The translations under genes and the position numbers were made by a program. Under the pieces are notes generated by a model. That model was not told where the DNA came from, did not search any database, and saw only the letters and a program-made list of their open reading frames with translations. Of a stretch of DNA of 58,174 nucleotides, positions 19,455 to 28,988 are shown one piece after another (position 1 is the first letter of the stretch; every line of letters starts with the position of its first letter). The DNA is from an uncultured Alteromonadales bacterium (lineage in GTDB: Bacteria > Pseudomonadota > Gammaproteobacteria > Pseudomonadales > Cellvibrionaceae), in NCBI GenBank assembly GCA_937864365.1, contig CALMJT010000071.1:1-58174 (forward strand), written 5' to 3'.

Positions 19455-19781
19455 CAGCGATAGATTGAACTGTTATTAAGAATTACAATTATTAGACTCA
19501 AATTTGATAGATAGATCTGTTGTTAGAAGTCAATCATCAAGTAGACGTATACATCTGAGTCTAAATGGTTCTTTTTTGTACTTTGATGTCTATGCTACAC
19601 TTTACCGTAACATCTAACAGCATCGTGCAAAGAAATTTTGTAGACAGATGGGTTCCGCCACAGCGAAACCCTACAATAAACGACTTCATGGAATGAACAG
19701 CACGGTAATGCTCAGATACCACCCAAACTTGGGTATCGCATAAACCTGCTCAAATAATTAGGTTAATTGAGGATATTAACA
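19455..19781. other. Spacer upstream of the DUF6316-like gene
   Basis: 327 bases without a credible gene or tRNA. It probably holds the promoter for the small gene downstream; a leader containing a short GGGTATC/GATACC(AC) pairing near 19717-19737 is visible but weak. Confidence 0.4.
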
Positions 19782-20006
19782 ATGAGTAACCAACGCACCG
19801 GAGAACTAGGCGGCACACCTTCTCGCAGCGATCGCGTTTTTCAAAAGAACGAGTACTTTTACTACCGCACTCGTGAAGGTATTGATATAGGCCCTTTTGA
19901 TTCTGCCGAAGACGCTTGTCGTGGCGTTCAAGATTTTATGGAGTTTTTGCAGGCCGACCCGCACTCAGCAGAAACACTCCAACAATACTCTTCAAAAGTA
20001 GCCTAA
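19782..20006 (+). CDS. Small DUF6316-like protein
   Basis: 74 residues from the ATG at 19782, preceded by GAGGA at 8 bases. The sequence MSNQRTGELGGTPSRSDRVF, then an aromatic block (EYFYYRTREGIDIGPFDS), followed by an acidic helix (AEDACRGVQDFMEFLQ), resembles the DUF6316 family of small cytoplasmic proteins known from Pseudomonas-like bacteria. The family name is from memory and moderately certain; function unknown. A long leader suggests its own promoter. Confidence 0.65.
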   Translation: MSNQRTGELGGTPSRSDRVFQKNEYFYYRTREGIDIGPFDSAEDACRGVQDFMEFLQADPHSAETLQQYSSKVA

Positions 20007-20042
20007 GTCTTAGCTAACGGCTTAAGCCCTAGCTAGCAGCAA

Positions 20043-20064
20043 GCGCGAGCACCCCGGCTCGCGC
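20043..20064 (+). terminator. GC-rich hairpin between convergent DUF6316-like gene and hisF
   Basis: Perfect 8-bp stem GCGCGAGC / GCTCGCGC with loop ACCCCG. Neither side has a good T run, so termination is likely but unproven. Confidence 0.45.
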
Positions 20065-20113
20065 CATCAAAAAAATCAGCAAACCACTTCAAATCGGTTA
20101 TACATTAACCCCT

Positions 20114-20887
20114 TCAAATACGCATATTAATGCCTTGATTGGCCATGAACCGCTTGGCCTCTTCGATTGTGTACTCACCAAAATGGAAAATACTTGCCGC
20201 CAACACTGCATCTGCTTTTCCTTCAGTTACACCATCGGCCAAGTGCTGCAAATTACCAACACCGCCGGACGCGATCAAAGGTACAGAAACTCGCTCGCTC
20301 ATATTGCGAGTCAGTTCTAAATCGAACCCATTTTTAGTGCCGTCTCTATCCATACTGGTTAGCAGGATTTCTCCGGCGCCGTTAGCAACCATTCTTTCAG
20401 ACCACTCAAGAGCATCGATACCCGTCGGTTTACGACCACCGTGAGTAAAGATTTCCCAGCGAGGGCGACCATCAATATCGTCTACCCGCTTAGCATCAAT
20501 GGCCACCACAATGCATTGTGAGCCAAATCGATCGGCTGCTTCTTTAACAAAATCGGGGTTTTGTACTGCGGCGGAGTTGATTCCAACTTTATCGGCACCG
20601 CAATTAAGTAGGTTTCGAATATCAACGACGGTTCTCACCCCACCGCCAACGGTTAGTGGAATGAAGACTTCCGCCGCGATTTTTTCGACGGTCGCGTAGG
20701 TAGTGTCACGACCTTCGTGAGATGCGGTGATATCCAAAAACGTAATTTCGTCAGCACCTTCTCGGTTGTAGCGCTTAGCCACTTCTACCGGATCGCCAGC
20801 GTCACGGATATCCACAAATTTAACGCCTTTAACCACACGGCCATTATCAACATCCAAACACGGGATAATGCGTTTTGCCAAAGCCAT
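20114..20887 (-). CDS. hisF: Imidazole glycerol phosphate synthase cyclase subunit HisF
   Basis: 257 residues, a (beta/alpha)8 barrel: starts [20 protein letters not shown] with the first catalytic Asp, contains [10 protein letters not shown] with the second catalytic Asp, and has the phosphate-binding blocks TVGGGVRT and IASGGVGN. It makes imidazole glycerol phosphate and AICAR from PRFAR using ammonia from HisH. hisH is encoded nearby, but a GGDEF gene and long spacers separate them, and hisA, normally adjacent, is missing from the cluster. Confidence 0.97.
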   Translation of the reverse strand: MALAKRIIPCLDVDNGRVVKGVKFVDIRDAGDPVEVAKRYNREGADEITFLDITASHEGRDTTYATVEKIAAEVFIPLTVGGGVRTVVDIRNLLNCGADKVGINSAAVQNPDFVKEAADRFGSQCIVVAIDAKRVDDIDGRPRWEIFTHGGRKPTGIDALEWSERMVANGAGEILLTSMDRDGTKNGFDLELTRNMSERVSVPLIASGGVGNLQHLADGVTEGKADAVLAASIFHFGEYTIEEAKRFMANQGINMRI

Positions 20888-21143
20888 GACACTAACTCCA
20901 ACTGAGAAAAGGGAGCATTTTACACCGACTCAAAATAATTGCAGCACGAACTCCCAAGACCTTGAATATCAAAGAGTAATTCGGGGCGATGTAATTTTAG
21001 GATTTTAAAAAAGAGATTCATTGAAAGGTTCAGTAGGCCAACCAAAGAAATTGGCCCATGAGTTTAGATAACTTAAACCGAAAAAGTAAAACCAACTCAA
21101 AAAAAGAAAAACCGGAACAAAAGACAGTTAGAACAGAGAAAAA

Positions 21144-22103
21144 TTAATCTTCGTCGGCGGGATCAATTGGTGTGAGGCAACTCAATCCGCTAGGAGCCTG
21201 GGATTTATCGGCATACATTCTCATATCGGCGACGGTTTTTAGGTCTTCTAACGTGTGACCATCAATTGGCCAAACCGCAATACCAATACTGATATCGATA
21301 TCAACCTTTTTACCGCCAGCAACGGTCATTGGTGCACGAGTCGCTAAACGCAATCGACGGGTTAATGATTGTTTTTGAGATTCGTCCAAGGCCTCTCGAA
21401 TCACAACTAAAAACTCGTCACCGCCAATACGGCTGATGTATTCACCACCGCGTAATTTAGAGCGGAGACGTCTGGCAAATTCAATGAGAACCTGATCGCC
21501 GACCGAATGGCCGTTTTCATCATTCACTTTCTTGAAGCGATCAAAATCGATGAATACAACACTGAAACCGGTGCCATCACGAGCACTTTGCGCTTGTATT
21601 TTACGCAGCTGAAAATCGATAAATCGTAAATTAGGAAGCTGAGTTAATGGATCGAGATGAGCGAGTTGTCGAAGTTTGCGCTCGGCTACCTTAGAGCGAG
21701 AAACATCGTGCAATATTAAAAATACGCCTGCGACTTCACCACCAGCAATACGAATGGGATAACAACTGTAATCGAAGAATTTATTACGCGCTTCTTTAAC
21801 AGTAATGGATTGATTGGATTTTACAGTAGCACCATCTAGACACTGATCGATTGCGGGAAGCAAATGATCTTCGTAATCTAACTCTTCAATAAGAAGATGA
21901 ATACCAACATTGTTTCTTGGAAGGTTGCAACGAATCAGTAAATCGGTAAAAAGTTTATTACCCGATAGGCATACAGAGGCACTATCCAGCAACACAAAAT
22001 AGTCGCGAGGATCACCGTCAAATACGGACAACATCTCCTGAAATTTATGGTGCAGGTGAGACACCAATAAATCGACGTTGGATGAGCCTTGCAAGCTTGT
22101 CAT
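21144..22103 (-). CDS. PAS-GGDEF diguanylate cyclase
   Basis: 319 residues from the ATG at 22101-22103 with GGGGG 6 bases upstream; the TTG one codon earlier is less likely. No membrane helix. N-terminal PAS domain (about 20-145, RDYFVLLDSASVCLSGN ... GVFLILHDVSRSK), then a GGDEF domain (about 155-310) with an intact GGDEF motif near residue 228 and FIDFDRFKKVND. No RxxD inhibitory site is seen five residues before the GGDEF. Expected to make cyclic-di-GMP in response to a cytosolic cue. It interrupts the his cluster at the place where hisA is expected. Confidence 0.9.
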   Translation of the reverse strand: MTSLQGSSNVDLLVSHLHHKFQEMLSVFDGDPRDYFVLLDSASVCLSGNKLFTDLLIRCNLPRNNVGIHLLIEELDYEDHLLPAIDQCLDGATVKSNQSITVKEARNKFFDYSCYPIRIAGGEVAGVFLILHDVSRSKVAERKLRQLAHLDPLTQLPNLRFIDFQLRKIQAQSARDGTGFSVVFIDFDRFKKVNDENGHSVGDQVLIEFARRLRSKLRGGEYISRIGGDEFLVVIREALDESQKQSLTRRLRLATRAPMTVAGGKKVDIDISIGIAVWPIDGHTLEDLKTVADMRMYADKSQAPSGLSCLTPIDPADED

Positions 22104-22829
22104 CAATCCCCCAAAACAGGCCTGTTCATTGTTGCGTTTAAAACGGTAATGTCACCGCAAATCGGCCTTGTATCAATATGTTCTCAAAATGCTTAATTTA
22201 AAAACATTACATACTGTTACAAGACAAGTATTTTCGTATTACTAATATTCAAAGATTTAATATGCACCCTAATAGCCTAGGCTAAAATCATTTTACATTT
22301 CATCAACGCAACATTTTTATCAACCGGAACAGCTCGGCTATTCAAGATACTTGAATCTCAGTTATTAATAAGCGTGACTGAATGCAATTAGGGACGCGCA
22401 AGGATAATGCGATTAGCATTTTAAATAATTGCGCTTGTGCAAACTTTTTACCGAATAAAGCCAAAATAGTTAATTTTTTACAATTTTGACTTTTTATTTA
22501 GTGCAACTAGCAATGAAATAATCCCTGCTTGTATTTTTTGATCATTAAAAACCGCTTTAATGAACATTCTAAAAACAATTTATTATTGATTATTCAAAAG
22601 CTCGGCCACACAAAAAATGACTCTTTACGAATTTTTAAACACACAAAAAAATATTTCGTGAGTAAGTTTCGCACAAAAATGATTTGAATAGGAAATACAA
22701 ATCCCGCCAAAAATACGCATTTAAAGACGATTCTGTTATAGATTTTCGAGTTTTATACTATCTGATTTTTTAAAAACTCGAAAATCCAACAAAAGAATAA
22801 AGAGATAGAGCCGTTAGATGGTTTATCAA
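22104..22829. other. 726-bp AT-rich spacer between the cyclase gene and hisH
   Basis: No coding frame. Contains an inverted repeat at 22741-22754 and 22773-22786 (GATTTTCGAGTTTT and its complement, 18-base spacer), immediately downstream of hisH read leftward, possibly a terminator or a processing hairpin. The rest is very AT-rich and shows no recognisable remnant of hisA. Confidence 0.5.
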
Positions 22830-23477
22830 TTAAAAACCGTTCCAGCGACAAAAATTTGACAGTAATTGCAGCCCGTTATCGTGGCTCTTTTCGGGGTGAA
22901 ATTGCGTAGCAAACAAGTTATTGCGCGCAACTGCTGAAGTAAATTTTTTTCCGTACTCAGTGACGCCAGCGGTTAAGCTTGTATCGGCAGGCTCACAAAA
23001 ATAACTGTGTACAAAATAAAATTGCGCGCCCGAAGCAATGTTTTCCCACAAAGGGTGATTTATAGCCTGTGTAACATTGTTCCAGCCCATGTGCGGTACT
23101 TTTAATTTATCGCCCGATTCATCCAGCAAGTCTTCACCGAAGTAACGCACCGCCCCAGAAATCAAATCCATGCACCGGGTTCCGCCATTCTCTTCGCTAT
23201 TAGAAAACAACAACTGCATGCCCACGCAAATACCCAGCACTGGCTTGCCACTGGCAATACAACGTGCAACTAACCCATCAAAACCCAGACGAGAAACCTC
23301 ATGCATGCAATCACGCACCGCGCCAACACCCGGAAATACAATACGATCGGCTTTTTCGATCACATCTGGATCACTGGTGATCTGCACGATTACGCTCTTA
23401 TCAACATGTTCCAAGGCACTTGCAACCGAATGTAAATTACCCATTCCATAATCGCAAATTGCAATGGTGTTAGACAT
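22830..23477 (-). CDS. hisH: Imidazole glycerol phosphate synthase glutamine amidotransferase subunit HisH
   Basis: 215 residues. Class I amidotransferase with nucleophile Cys84 (LGICVGMQLL) and catalytic His194/Glu196 (ATQFHPEKS). It hydrolyses glutamine and feeds ammonia through the HisF barrel. It follows hisB by 82 bp on the same strand; the two probably form one transcript. Family length is normal. Confidence 0.96.
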   Translation of the reverse strand: MSNTIAICDYGMGNLHSVASALEHVDKSVIVQITSDPDVIEKADRIVFPGVGAVRDCMHEVSRLGFDGLVARCIASGKPVLGICVGMQLLFSNSEENGGTRCMDLISGAVRYFGEDLLDESGDKLKVPHMGWNNVTQAINHPLWENIASGAQFYFVHSYFCEPADTSLTAGVTEYGKKFTSAVARNNLFATQFHPEKSHDNGLQLLSNFCRWNGF

Positions 23478-23559
23478 ACAAACCTCGATAGATCAGTAAC
23501 CAGAGCCCTTTCGAGCTCTGTCATTTAAGAAAGAAGCAACCGCTATAAACTCGCGTCGA

Positions 23560-24153
23560 CTATAAAGTGCCCTTGGTGGATGGCATACGGTCACCCATGC
23601 GAACGTCGAACTCAAGAGCCATTCTTAATGCTCGTCCAAACGCCTTAAAAACCGTTTCGATCTGGTGATGGGCATTGTCACCTCGCAAACAATCAATGTG
23701 CATGGTGACTTGGGCATGATTGACAAAGCCGTGGAAGAACTCGGAAAACAACTCGGTATCGAACTTACCGACTCGCTTTTGAGTAAAAGGAATGTTGAGA
23801 ATTAAACCAGGCCGCCCAGAGAAATCGATAACCACTCTAGACAGAGCTTCATCCAAAGGAACATATGCATGTCCGTAGCGACGAATACCTTTTTTAGAGC
23901 CTACCGCTTGCGCTATTGCTTGACCAATTGTAATACCGATGTCCTCCACTGAGTGGTGATCATCGATATGAATATCGCCTTCGCAGCTTACCGACAAATC
24001 GATGAGTCCATGACGGGCTATCTGATCCATCATGTGCTCTAAAAACGGAACACCGGTATCAAATGCACTTTTACCTGTGCCGTCTAGGTTTACCTCGACC
24101 TTAATCTTGGTTTCTAGGGTATCGCGGGCTACCGTAGCGATTCTGTCTGACAT
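23560..24153 (-). CDS. hisB: Imidazoleglycerol-phosphate dehydratase (monofunctional HisB)
   Basis: 197 residues from the ATG at 24151-24153, preceded by GAGGAG; a GTG two codons upstream overlaps that site. The two metal-binding motifs are [13 protein letters not shown] and [11 protein letters not shown], plus the [12 protein letters not shown] start of the dehydratase core. There is no N-terminal phosphatase domain, so histidinol-phosphate phosphatase must be encoded elsewhere. First gene of the hisB-hisH pair. Confidence 0.96.
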   Translation of the reverse strand: MSDRIATVARDTLETKIKVEVNLDGTGKSAFDTGVPFLEHMMDQIARHGLIDLSVSCEGDIHIDDHHSVEDIGITIGQAIAQAVGSKKGIRRYGHAYVPLDEALSRVVIDFSGRPGLILNIPFTQKRVGKFDTELFSEFFHGFVNHAQVTMHIDCLRGDNAHHQIETVFKAFGRALRMALEFDVRMGDRMPSTKGTL

Positions 24154-24518
24154 AGTCACTCCTCAAATCAAGTGGGCGATTATAAGGCTCGGCGCGCAGT
24201 CACACCAGCCCGAGGCAAAACCACGATCACAGGTGATACTTCTCAGATCTCTGAGGATGTTTTTAAGAGGGTGTTTTTAATTGGAAGCGCCAGCAGTCAA
24301 TCGAAGCGGCCATGCTCAGAAGAACCGCGATTGACTGGCAGCCATTAAGGACGTTAACTCACCCAATGCCGATACCATTGGGAATAACCAGCTGTAAGAG
24401 GAACCATAAAATAGGAAGTTTCAAATGCGTTAACAACAAAGAAAGGCAGCTCGCCAAACCCCTGATTAACTCGGTGATTCATCAGAAGTTTGGTCAAAGA
24501 GTGTTAAATCAGCGGGAC
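24154..24518. other. Spacer between hisB and the broken pirin gene, with a repeat scrap
   Basis: No gene seen. At 24459-24486 the sequence CCCCTGATTAACTCGGTGAT followed by TCATCAGA resembles the outermost hairpin of the dispersed repeat (CCTCTGATTAACTC...TTAATCAGAGG), probably an old remnant. The hisB promoter must lie here. Confidence 0.4.
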
Positions 24519-25510
24519 CTACATTCTGCCGAAAGCGCCTTGCTGAAAATCGTTGAAGGCTTGTTGCAATTCGGCGCGAGTATTCATCACAAAAGGCCCG
24601 TAACGTTCGATAGGTTCTTCCAGCTTAGCAGCAGCTAACAATAGTGCACCGTTACCTGAAGCGTTATCAATCCCAGTACACTTAATAAGGTCGCCCACCG
24701 ATAATATCGCGAGATTGCCAGCCTTAATTGTCACACCTTCTATAGGAACCTCTGATTAACTCACCCTTGATTTAATTAGAGGGCAGAAATTGAAAATGTG
24801 ATTTCCAATTTTTTCACAATTTCAATCACTTACAGTTCTTGAAATTGGCGACACATCCTTGTGTCGCGAGAAACTCTAGGTTAATCAGAGTTTCCTATAG
24901 TAAATTCTCCTTTATACACGTATAAAAGAGCCGAATGCAGCTCAGGCAATTCGAGCTGAAAATCGTCACCATTTAACCGTAAATCTAATAAAAACGGATT
25001 GGTTGCAATATCTTTAGCGACACCAATAACACCACCAACCTCACCGGCTAGCACACGAACAACGCTTTTTTCAGATAACTGAAGCTCGGGAATTTGTGCG
25101 GAGGTGAATTCCTGGTAGCGTGGCTCACGCATTTTTTCGGTAGATTTTAGATTTACCCAAATTTGGAATCCCCACAATCGACCCTCGGTTTGCTCGGGCA
25201 TTTCTGAGTGCAAAATGCCCTTGCCCGCGGTCATCCACTGTAGACCACCGGTTTCGATCACACCTTCGTTGCCGCAGCTGTCTCTGTGACGCATTTTACC
25301 TTCCAGCATATAGGTTACCGTCTCGAAGCCACGATGGGGATGAGGAGGGAAACCGCCAATATAATCCGCAGCATCGTCGGAACGAATTTCATCGAGCAAC
25401 AAGAAGGGATCTAATTGCGGTAAATAACCAGAACCAATGCTGCGATTAATCTTTACACCATCGCCATCTTGGCTGGGTTGAGCAGGTACAACTTTCGCGA
25501 CTTTTCGCAT
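24519..25510 (-). pseudogene. Pirin gene interrupted by a 150-bp hairpin repeat
   Basis: The first 203 or so codons (from 25510 down to 24895) encode the pirin N-terminus and cupin core: FPPHPHRGFETVTYMLEGK and GILHSEMPEQ supply the usual iron ligands. The frame then enters the repeat at TTTACTATAG and stops after four more residues (GNSD). On the other side, 24734-24519 encodes the pirin C-terminus ([15 protein letters not shown] ... [18 protein letters not shown]). Removing 24745-24894 plus one 5-bp flank joins ...GEFTI to EGVTIKAGN in frame. The truncated 209-residue product keeps the metal site but lacks the C-terminal cupin half, so activity is doubtful. Confidence 0.92.
24745..24894 (+). 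repeat. Dispersed five-hairpin repeat, intact copy inserted in pirin, with 5-bp direct repeats
   Basis: 150 bp beginning GGAACCTCTGATTAAC and ending GTTAATCAGAGTTTC. CTATA is duplicated at 24740-24744 and 24895-24899. Internal hairpins are the same as in the copy at 30341; GCGACACA-TCC-TTGTGTCGC type stem and the long AAATTGAAAATG...TTTCCAATTT stem are intact apart from G-T pairs. This copy defines the boundaries of the family because the interrupted gene shows the empty-site sequence. This orientation is called '+' for the family. Confidence 0.92.
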
Positions 25511-25574
25511 ATTACACTCGAATTAAACCAGAGTTTGTGAGCAAGAATTAAATTGAAAATCCCGTTGAAATTAG

Positions 25575-25702
25575 AATTCCCAAACACACATCTTTGCCGT
25601 CAACTTCAAAAAACATTAGATATTTAAAATTGTATCGCCACTGAAATTAGTATTGTTAATTTCTAGCCTCTGTTCAAATCGCTGAGCAATTAATCAGAGA
25701 TC
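25575..25702 (-). repeat. Very degenerate copy of the dispersed hairpin repeat
   Basis: The right end TTTCTAGCCTCTGTTCAAAT followed by GCAATTAATCAGAGATC matches the terminal hairpin of reverse-oriented copies; an ACACACATC...GCCGTCAACTTCAA stretch fits the second and third hairpins. It lies between the pirin and yqjG genes. Boundaries uncertain. Confidence 0.4.
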
Positions 25703-25735
25703 AAAAATAGCGAGAACTGGAACTGCTTTAATGAA

Positions 25736-26713
25736 CTACAAATGGTCGCGCTGATGAGCAGCCATTAAATTAAGCTCGGGCCCAGCAGGAACAATACCTG
25801 TAGGATTAATTGTTTTATGGCTAAAATAATAGTGACGTTTAATGTGTTCCATATCTACCGTCTCGCTAATACCAGGATACTGATAAAGCTCGCGCAAATA
25901 ACCCGACATATTCGGATAATCCGCTATTCGACGTAAATTACATTTAAAATGACCAACGTAGACCGAATCGAAACGAACCAGCGTTGTGAATAATCGCCAA
26001 TCCGCTTCGGTAAGTTGACTACCGGTTAAATAACGGTGTTTCGCCAAACGTTTTTCAATATCGTCTAACGTTTTAAACAACGCGTTAAACGCTTCTTCGT
26101 ACGCCTCTTGCGTGGTCGCAAATCCGGCACGATAAACGCCATTATTTACCGCCTCATAAATAACGCCGTTTAATTCATTGATGGAATCTTGCAATTGCGC
26201 TGGATAAAAATCCAATTCGTTGCCGGTAATGTGATTAAACGCCGAGTTAAAAATTCGAATAATATCGGCCGACTCATTATTAACGATGGTGTTGGTTTTT
26301 TTATCCCATAACACAGGCACTGTTACTCGACCTGTGTAGGTTGGATCAGCACGGGTGTATATTTGATGCATAAAATCGTAGTTAAACAGGTCGTCACCCT
26401 GGGCCGAGCCAAGGCGATCAAAAGTCCAACCGTCATTTAGCATGTCTGGATGAACGGTAGAAACAGAAATAATATCTTCTAGTTGTTTTAGTTTTCGGAA
26501 AATTAGCGCTCGGTTTGCCCAAGGACATGCCAGAGCAACGTACAAATGATAGCGGCCAGCTTCGGCCTTAAAACCACCATCACCGGTTGGACCTGGCTCG
26601 CCATCGGGCGTAATCCAGCTTCGAAAACCGGCTCGTTCGCGAACAAATGCGCCACCGCTTTTTTGGGTGTCATACCACTTGTCCTGCCATTTACCTTCAA
26701 CTAAAAGACCCAT
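25736..26713 (-). CDS. yqjG: Glutathionyl-hydroquinone reductase (YqjG/PcpF, GST-like)
   Basis: 325 residues, normal for the family. The N-terminal thioredoxin-like domain carries catalytic Cys63 in LACPWANRALIFRK, which is the hallmark that separates these enzymes from ordinary GSTs; the C-terminal all-helical GST domain follows (about 150-310, RYLTGSQLTEADWRLFTTL and the YPNMSGYLRELYQ block). It removes glutathione from glutathionyl-(chloro)hydroquinones, a quinone-detoxifying step. It sits upstream of the pirin gene on the same strand; pirin homologues also act on quercetin-like phenolics, so the pair may once have served aromatic detoxification (inference). Confidence 0.93.
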   Translation of the reverse strand: MGLLVEGKWQDKWYDTQKSGGAFVRERAGFRSWITPDGEPGPTGDGGFKAEAGRYHLYVALACPWANRALIFRKLKQLEDIISVSTVHPDMLNDGWTFDRLGSAQGDDLFNYDFMHQIYTRADPTYTGRVTVPVLWDKKTNTIVNNESADIIRIFNSAFNHITGNELDFYPAQLQDSINELNGVIYEAVNNGVYRAGFATTQEAYEEAFNALFKTLDDIEKRLAKHRYLTGSQLTEADWRLFTTLVRFDSVYVGHFKCNLRRIADYPNMSGYLRELYQYPGISETVDMEHIKRHYYFSHKTINPTGIVPAGPELNLMAAHQRDHL

Positions 26714-26819
26714 AACTGCTCCAATATTGTAGTTTTAATGGCAAACGATCCTAACTACAGTCAAAAGCGGTAGACAGCTAGCAGTTTTAAGAGAGATGTT
26801 CGAATATTTTGACACTATT

Positions 26820-26926
26820 GGAATCCCCGATTAACTCCTCCATGATTTAATCAAAGTGCGAACATTGAAAATATCAATTTCCGTCTTTTCACGATTTTGA
26901 TCAACTACTGTTATTACAGTCGGCCA
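26820..26926 (+). repeat. Degenerate copy of the dispersed hairpin repeat (right end lost)
   Basis: GGAATCCCCGATTAACTCC then CATGATTTAATC and a diverged AACATTGAAAATATCAATTTCC stem follow the family order. Loss begins after the third hairpin region. It lies upstream of yqjG. Confidence 0.55.
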
Positions 26927-27033
26927 CTGGTCTTTATTCTGCGTAGAATTCGATATTAACCCACAAAATGAAGCTTCATTTTTTTATTCAAAAACAAAAT
27001 AAATATTCAATTCTTTCGCACCACGAATATTTA

Positions 27034-27186
27034 GGTGCCTACGATTAACTGGCTGTTGATTCAATCAGAACTCAAAAATTACACGCCTTCGTGCAATGTG
27101 ATAAAACCTCAATCCTTTATCTCTATATCTGCTCTCGATTGATAACACAGTTATACAGACAGAAACCCTCGTTAATTAGCATCTCC
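27034..27186 (+). repeat. Old full-length copy of the dispersed hairpin repeat
   Basis: Left end GTGCCTACGATTAACTGG...GATTCAATCAGAAC and right end AGAAACCCTCGTTAATTAGC...CTCC match the family at both borders, 153 bp apart; the middle is highly diverged. TTTAG (27029-27033) and TTTAA (27187-27191) flank it, consistent with a mutated 5-bp duplication. Confidence 0.5.
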
Positions 27187-27263
27187 TTTAAACCGCAAAC
27201 TTTCTCCATCATTCAATAAAGAATTAAGCGAATAACTCAGATTTAAAAAAAGAAAACAACAAC

Positions 27264-27349
27264 GCCCGAGTCACTTCGGGCATTTATTATTTAATTGAAA
27301 TTAAATAATAACGCATAAAAAAACGGGCCTTAAAAGGCCCGTTTTTTTT
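27264..27349 (-). terminator. Three consecutive hairpins downstream of the di-heme oxidoreductase gene
   Basis: The nearest to the gene, 27317-27349, is a classic terminator: AAAAAAACGGGCCTT / AAGGCCCGTTTTTTT with a 2-base gap; it works in both directions. Next, 27286-27309 is a 24-base AT palindrome (ATTATTTAATT-GA-AATTAAATAAT). The third, 27264-27281, is GCCCGA-6-TCGGGC. The first terminates the cytochrome gene; the others may be additional terminators or mRNA 3' protection. Confidence 0.8.
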
Positions 27350-27374
27350 CGCTATCCGATCAGTAAATCTAAAC

Positions 27375-28988
27375 TTAGATTTCTTCTGGAGTGCGTAGTG
27401 ATTTCAAGAATGCAATCACTTTAGCTTGGTCTTCATTAGTCAAGCCACGGAAAGATTCACGTTGAGTGAATGCTTCACCGTCGTGCTGAAGAATCGCTTC
27501 ATGCAAAGTTGGAGCGCGACCATCGTGCAAGTAAGGAGCAGTATCCGCTACACCCCAAAGACGCGCAGTGATGAAGCTACCGTTTGCAGTATCAGAAGCA
27601 CCAGACGCTTTCTCTTCTAGACGTGGACCCATGTAGTGAACTTTAAGGTCAGAGAACGCAGGAACGGTGATACCACCACGGTTGTTCTCAACAAAGCCTA
27701 GAGTAGTCATGTCAACTTCATAGAACTTAGTTTCTGGAGTGAAGATTTCTAAACCAGGCATAAATTCTGGGAAGTGGTAAGAAAGAATTTTGTCTTTAGA
27801 CTGTAGTTTTGGCTTGTGACAATCAACACAGCCGATGTCTTTGAACAAAGTCTTACCGCGTTTGGCTTCTTTGCTTAACTCCATTTCGAAAGGAGGTGGA
27901 GTAGTGGTGTTAAAGATAGCCAATGCAGACATTTGGCCGATGGTGATTTCGTTGATGTAACCGTCGCCATCGTGGTCTTCTTCGCCGAATACTTCTTCAG
28001 CTTCGATACCGTGGTGGAAATGCATCGCATCACAGTCGAATTCACGTGTCGTTACACGAGTTGCTTTACGACCGAATGGACGGATGATCAAGTCTGGACC
28101 AACACCTTCTACTTGAGAAACGTCTAAGTGAAGAACGGTACCGTCTTCAGTGTCTGCCCACTGATCAGGAATGTTGTGTGGCTCACCGAAGATTGGATCG
28201 CCGATCGCAAGGCTAGTACCTTCTGGGTTACAAGCATGCGCGTAACGCAAATCGCGTTGTTCTTCAACGATAGCTACCGCTTCAGGAGTAGCAGCGTGCT
28301 CTTCCCAACGAATTTTACCAAAGCTTACGCCGTGAGTTTTAAGGTCAAAGAAAACACCTGGGTTGTTCTTCGCACGCTTTTTGATCTTTTGAAGATCTTT
28401 GGTCATTTCCATCGCAACCAACTCAAGACCACCAGAACCGAATACGAAAGGTGGGTTGATTGGACGACCGTCTACACGAGCGAAACCGTTACCAGCTTCG
28501 TCAGCGATGTCGAAGTTAGTGGTTGCCAATACGTGGTTAGAAACACCACCCACACCACCGACGGTGAAGCGAGTTGGAATAACCGCAGCACTACCAACAG
28601 CGTGACATTCCAAACACGACTGTGAATCGCCACCGTTCGCACGACGTGGGAATGGGAAAGGCAAATCATCGTTTGGTTGAACGTATGATGGACGACCACC
28701 GAAGGTAGCTTTAGTTGCTTGGTTTAACGGACCGTCACCTAAACCGTCGTATGTATTGAACGGAGTAGAGAACATTTGCATACCTTGCTGAGAAATGATG
28801 TCTAGCGGGAAGTCGCCAGAAGCAATTTCTTCTTGGGTAATGCTAACGGTGTTATTTGGACCTTCCCCTGGAGCAGGTAGTAGAGAAGGGTTAGTTGGGT
28901 CAACAGGCTCAGCTGCGAAAGCAAAAGTTGATGTCATAGACACAACAGCTGCCAGCGCTTTTATTTTTAATTTCTTAGAGGCTAACAT
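27375..28988 (-). CDS. Exported di-heme c-type oxidoreductase / putative peroxidase
   Basis: 537 residues with a signal peptide (KKLKIKALAAVVSMTSTFAFAA). Two CxxCH haem-c sites: CLECH at residues 125-129 and CVDCH near 390. The C-terminal half, with GKTLFKDIGCVDCHKP, WGVADTAPYLHDGRAPTLHEA and NEDQAKVIAFLKSL, is typical of the di-haem oxidoreductase/MauG-cytochrome c peroxidase group; the N-terminal half is longer than in classic CcpA. A DHDGDGYINE segment may bind calcium. It should act in the periplasm, with peroxide or another small substrate; exact reaction unknown. Ribosome site AAAGGATC precedes the ATG. Confidence 0.85.
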   Translation of the reverse strand: MLASKKLKIKALAAVVSMTSTFAFAAEPVDPTNPSLLPAPGEGPNNTVSITQEEIASGDFPLDIISQQGMQMFSTPFNTYDGLGDGPLNQATKATFGGRPSYVQPNDDLPFPFPRRANGGDSQSCLECHAVGSAAVIPTRFTVGGVGGVSNHVLATTNFDIADEAGNGFARVDGRPINPPFVFGSGGLELVAMEMTKDLQKIKKRAKNNPGVFFDLKTHGVSFGKIRWEEHAATPEAVAIVEEQRDLRYAHACNPEGTSLAIGDPIFGEPHNIPDQWADTEDGTVLHLDVSQVEGVGPDLIIRPFGRKATRVTTREFDCDAMHFHHGIEAEEVFGEEDHDGDGYINEITIGQMSALAIFNTTTPPPFEMELSKEAKRGKTLFKDIGCVDCHKPKLQSKDKILSYHFPEFMPGLEIFTPETKFYEVDMTTLGFVENNRGGITVPAFSDLKVHYMGPRLEEKASGASDTANGSFITARLWGVADTAPYLHDGRAPTLHEAILQHDGEAFTQRESFRGLTNEDQAKVIAFLKSLRTPEEI

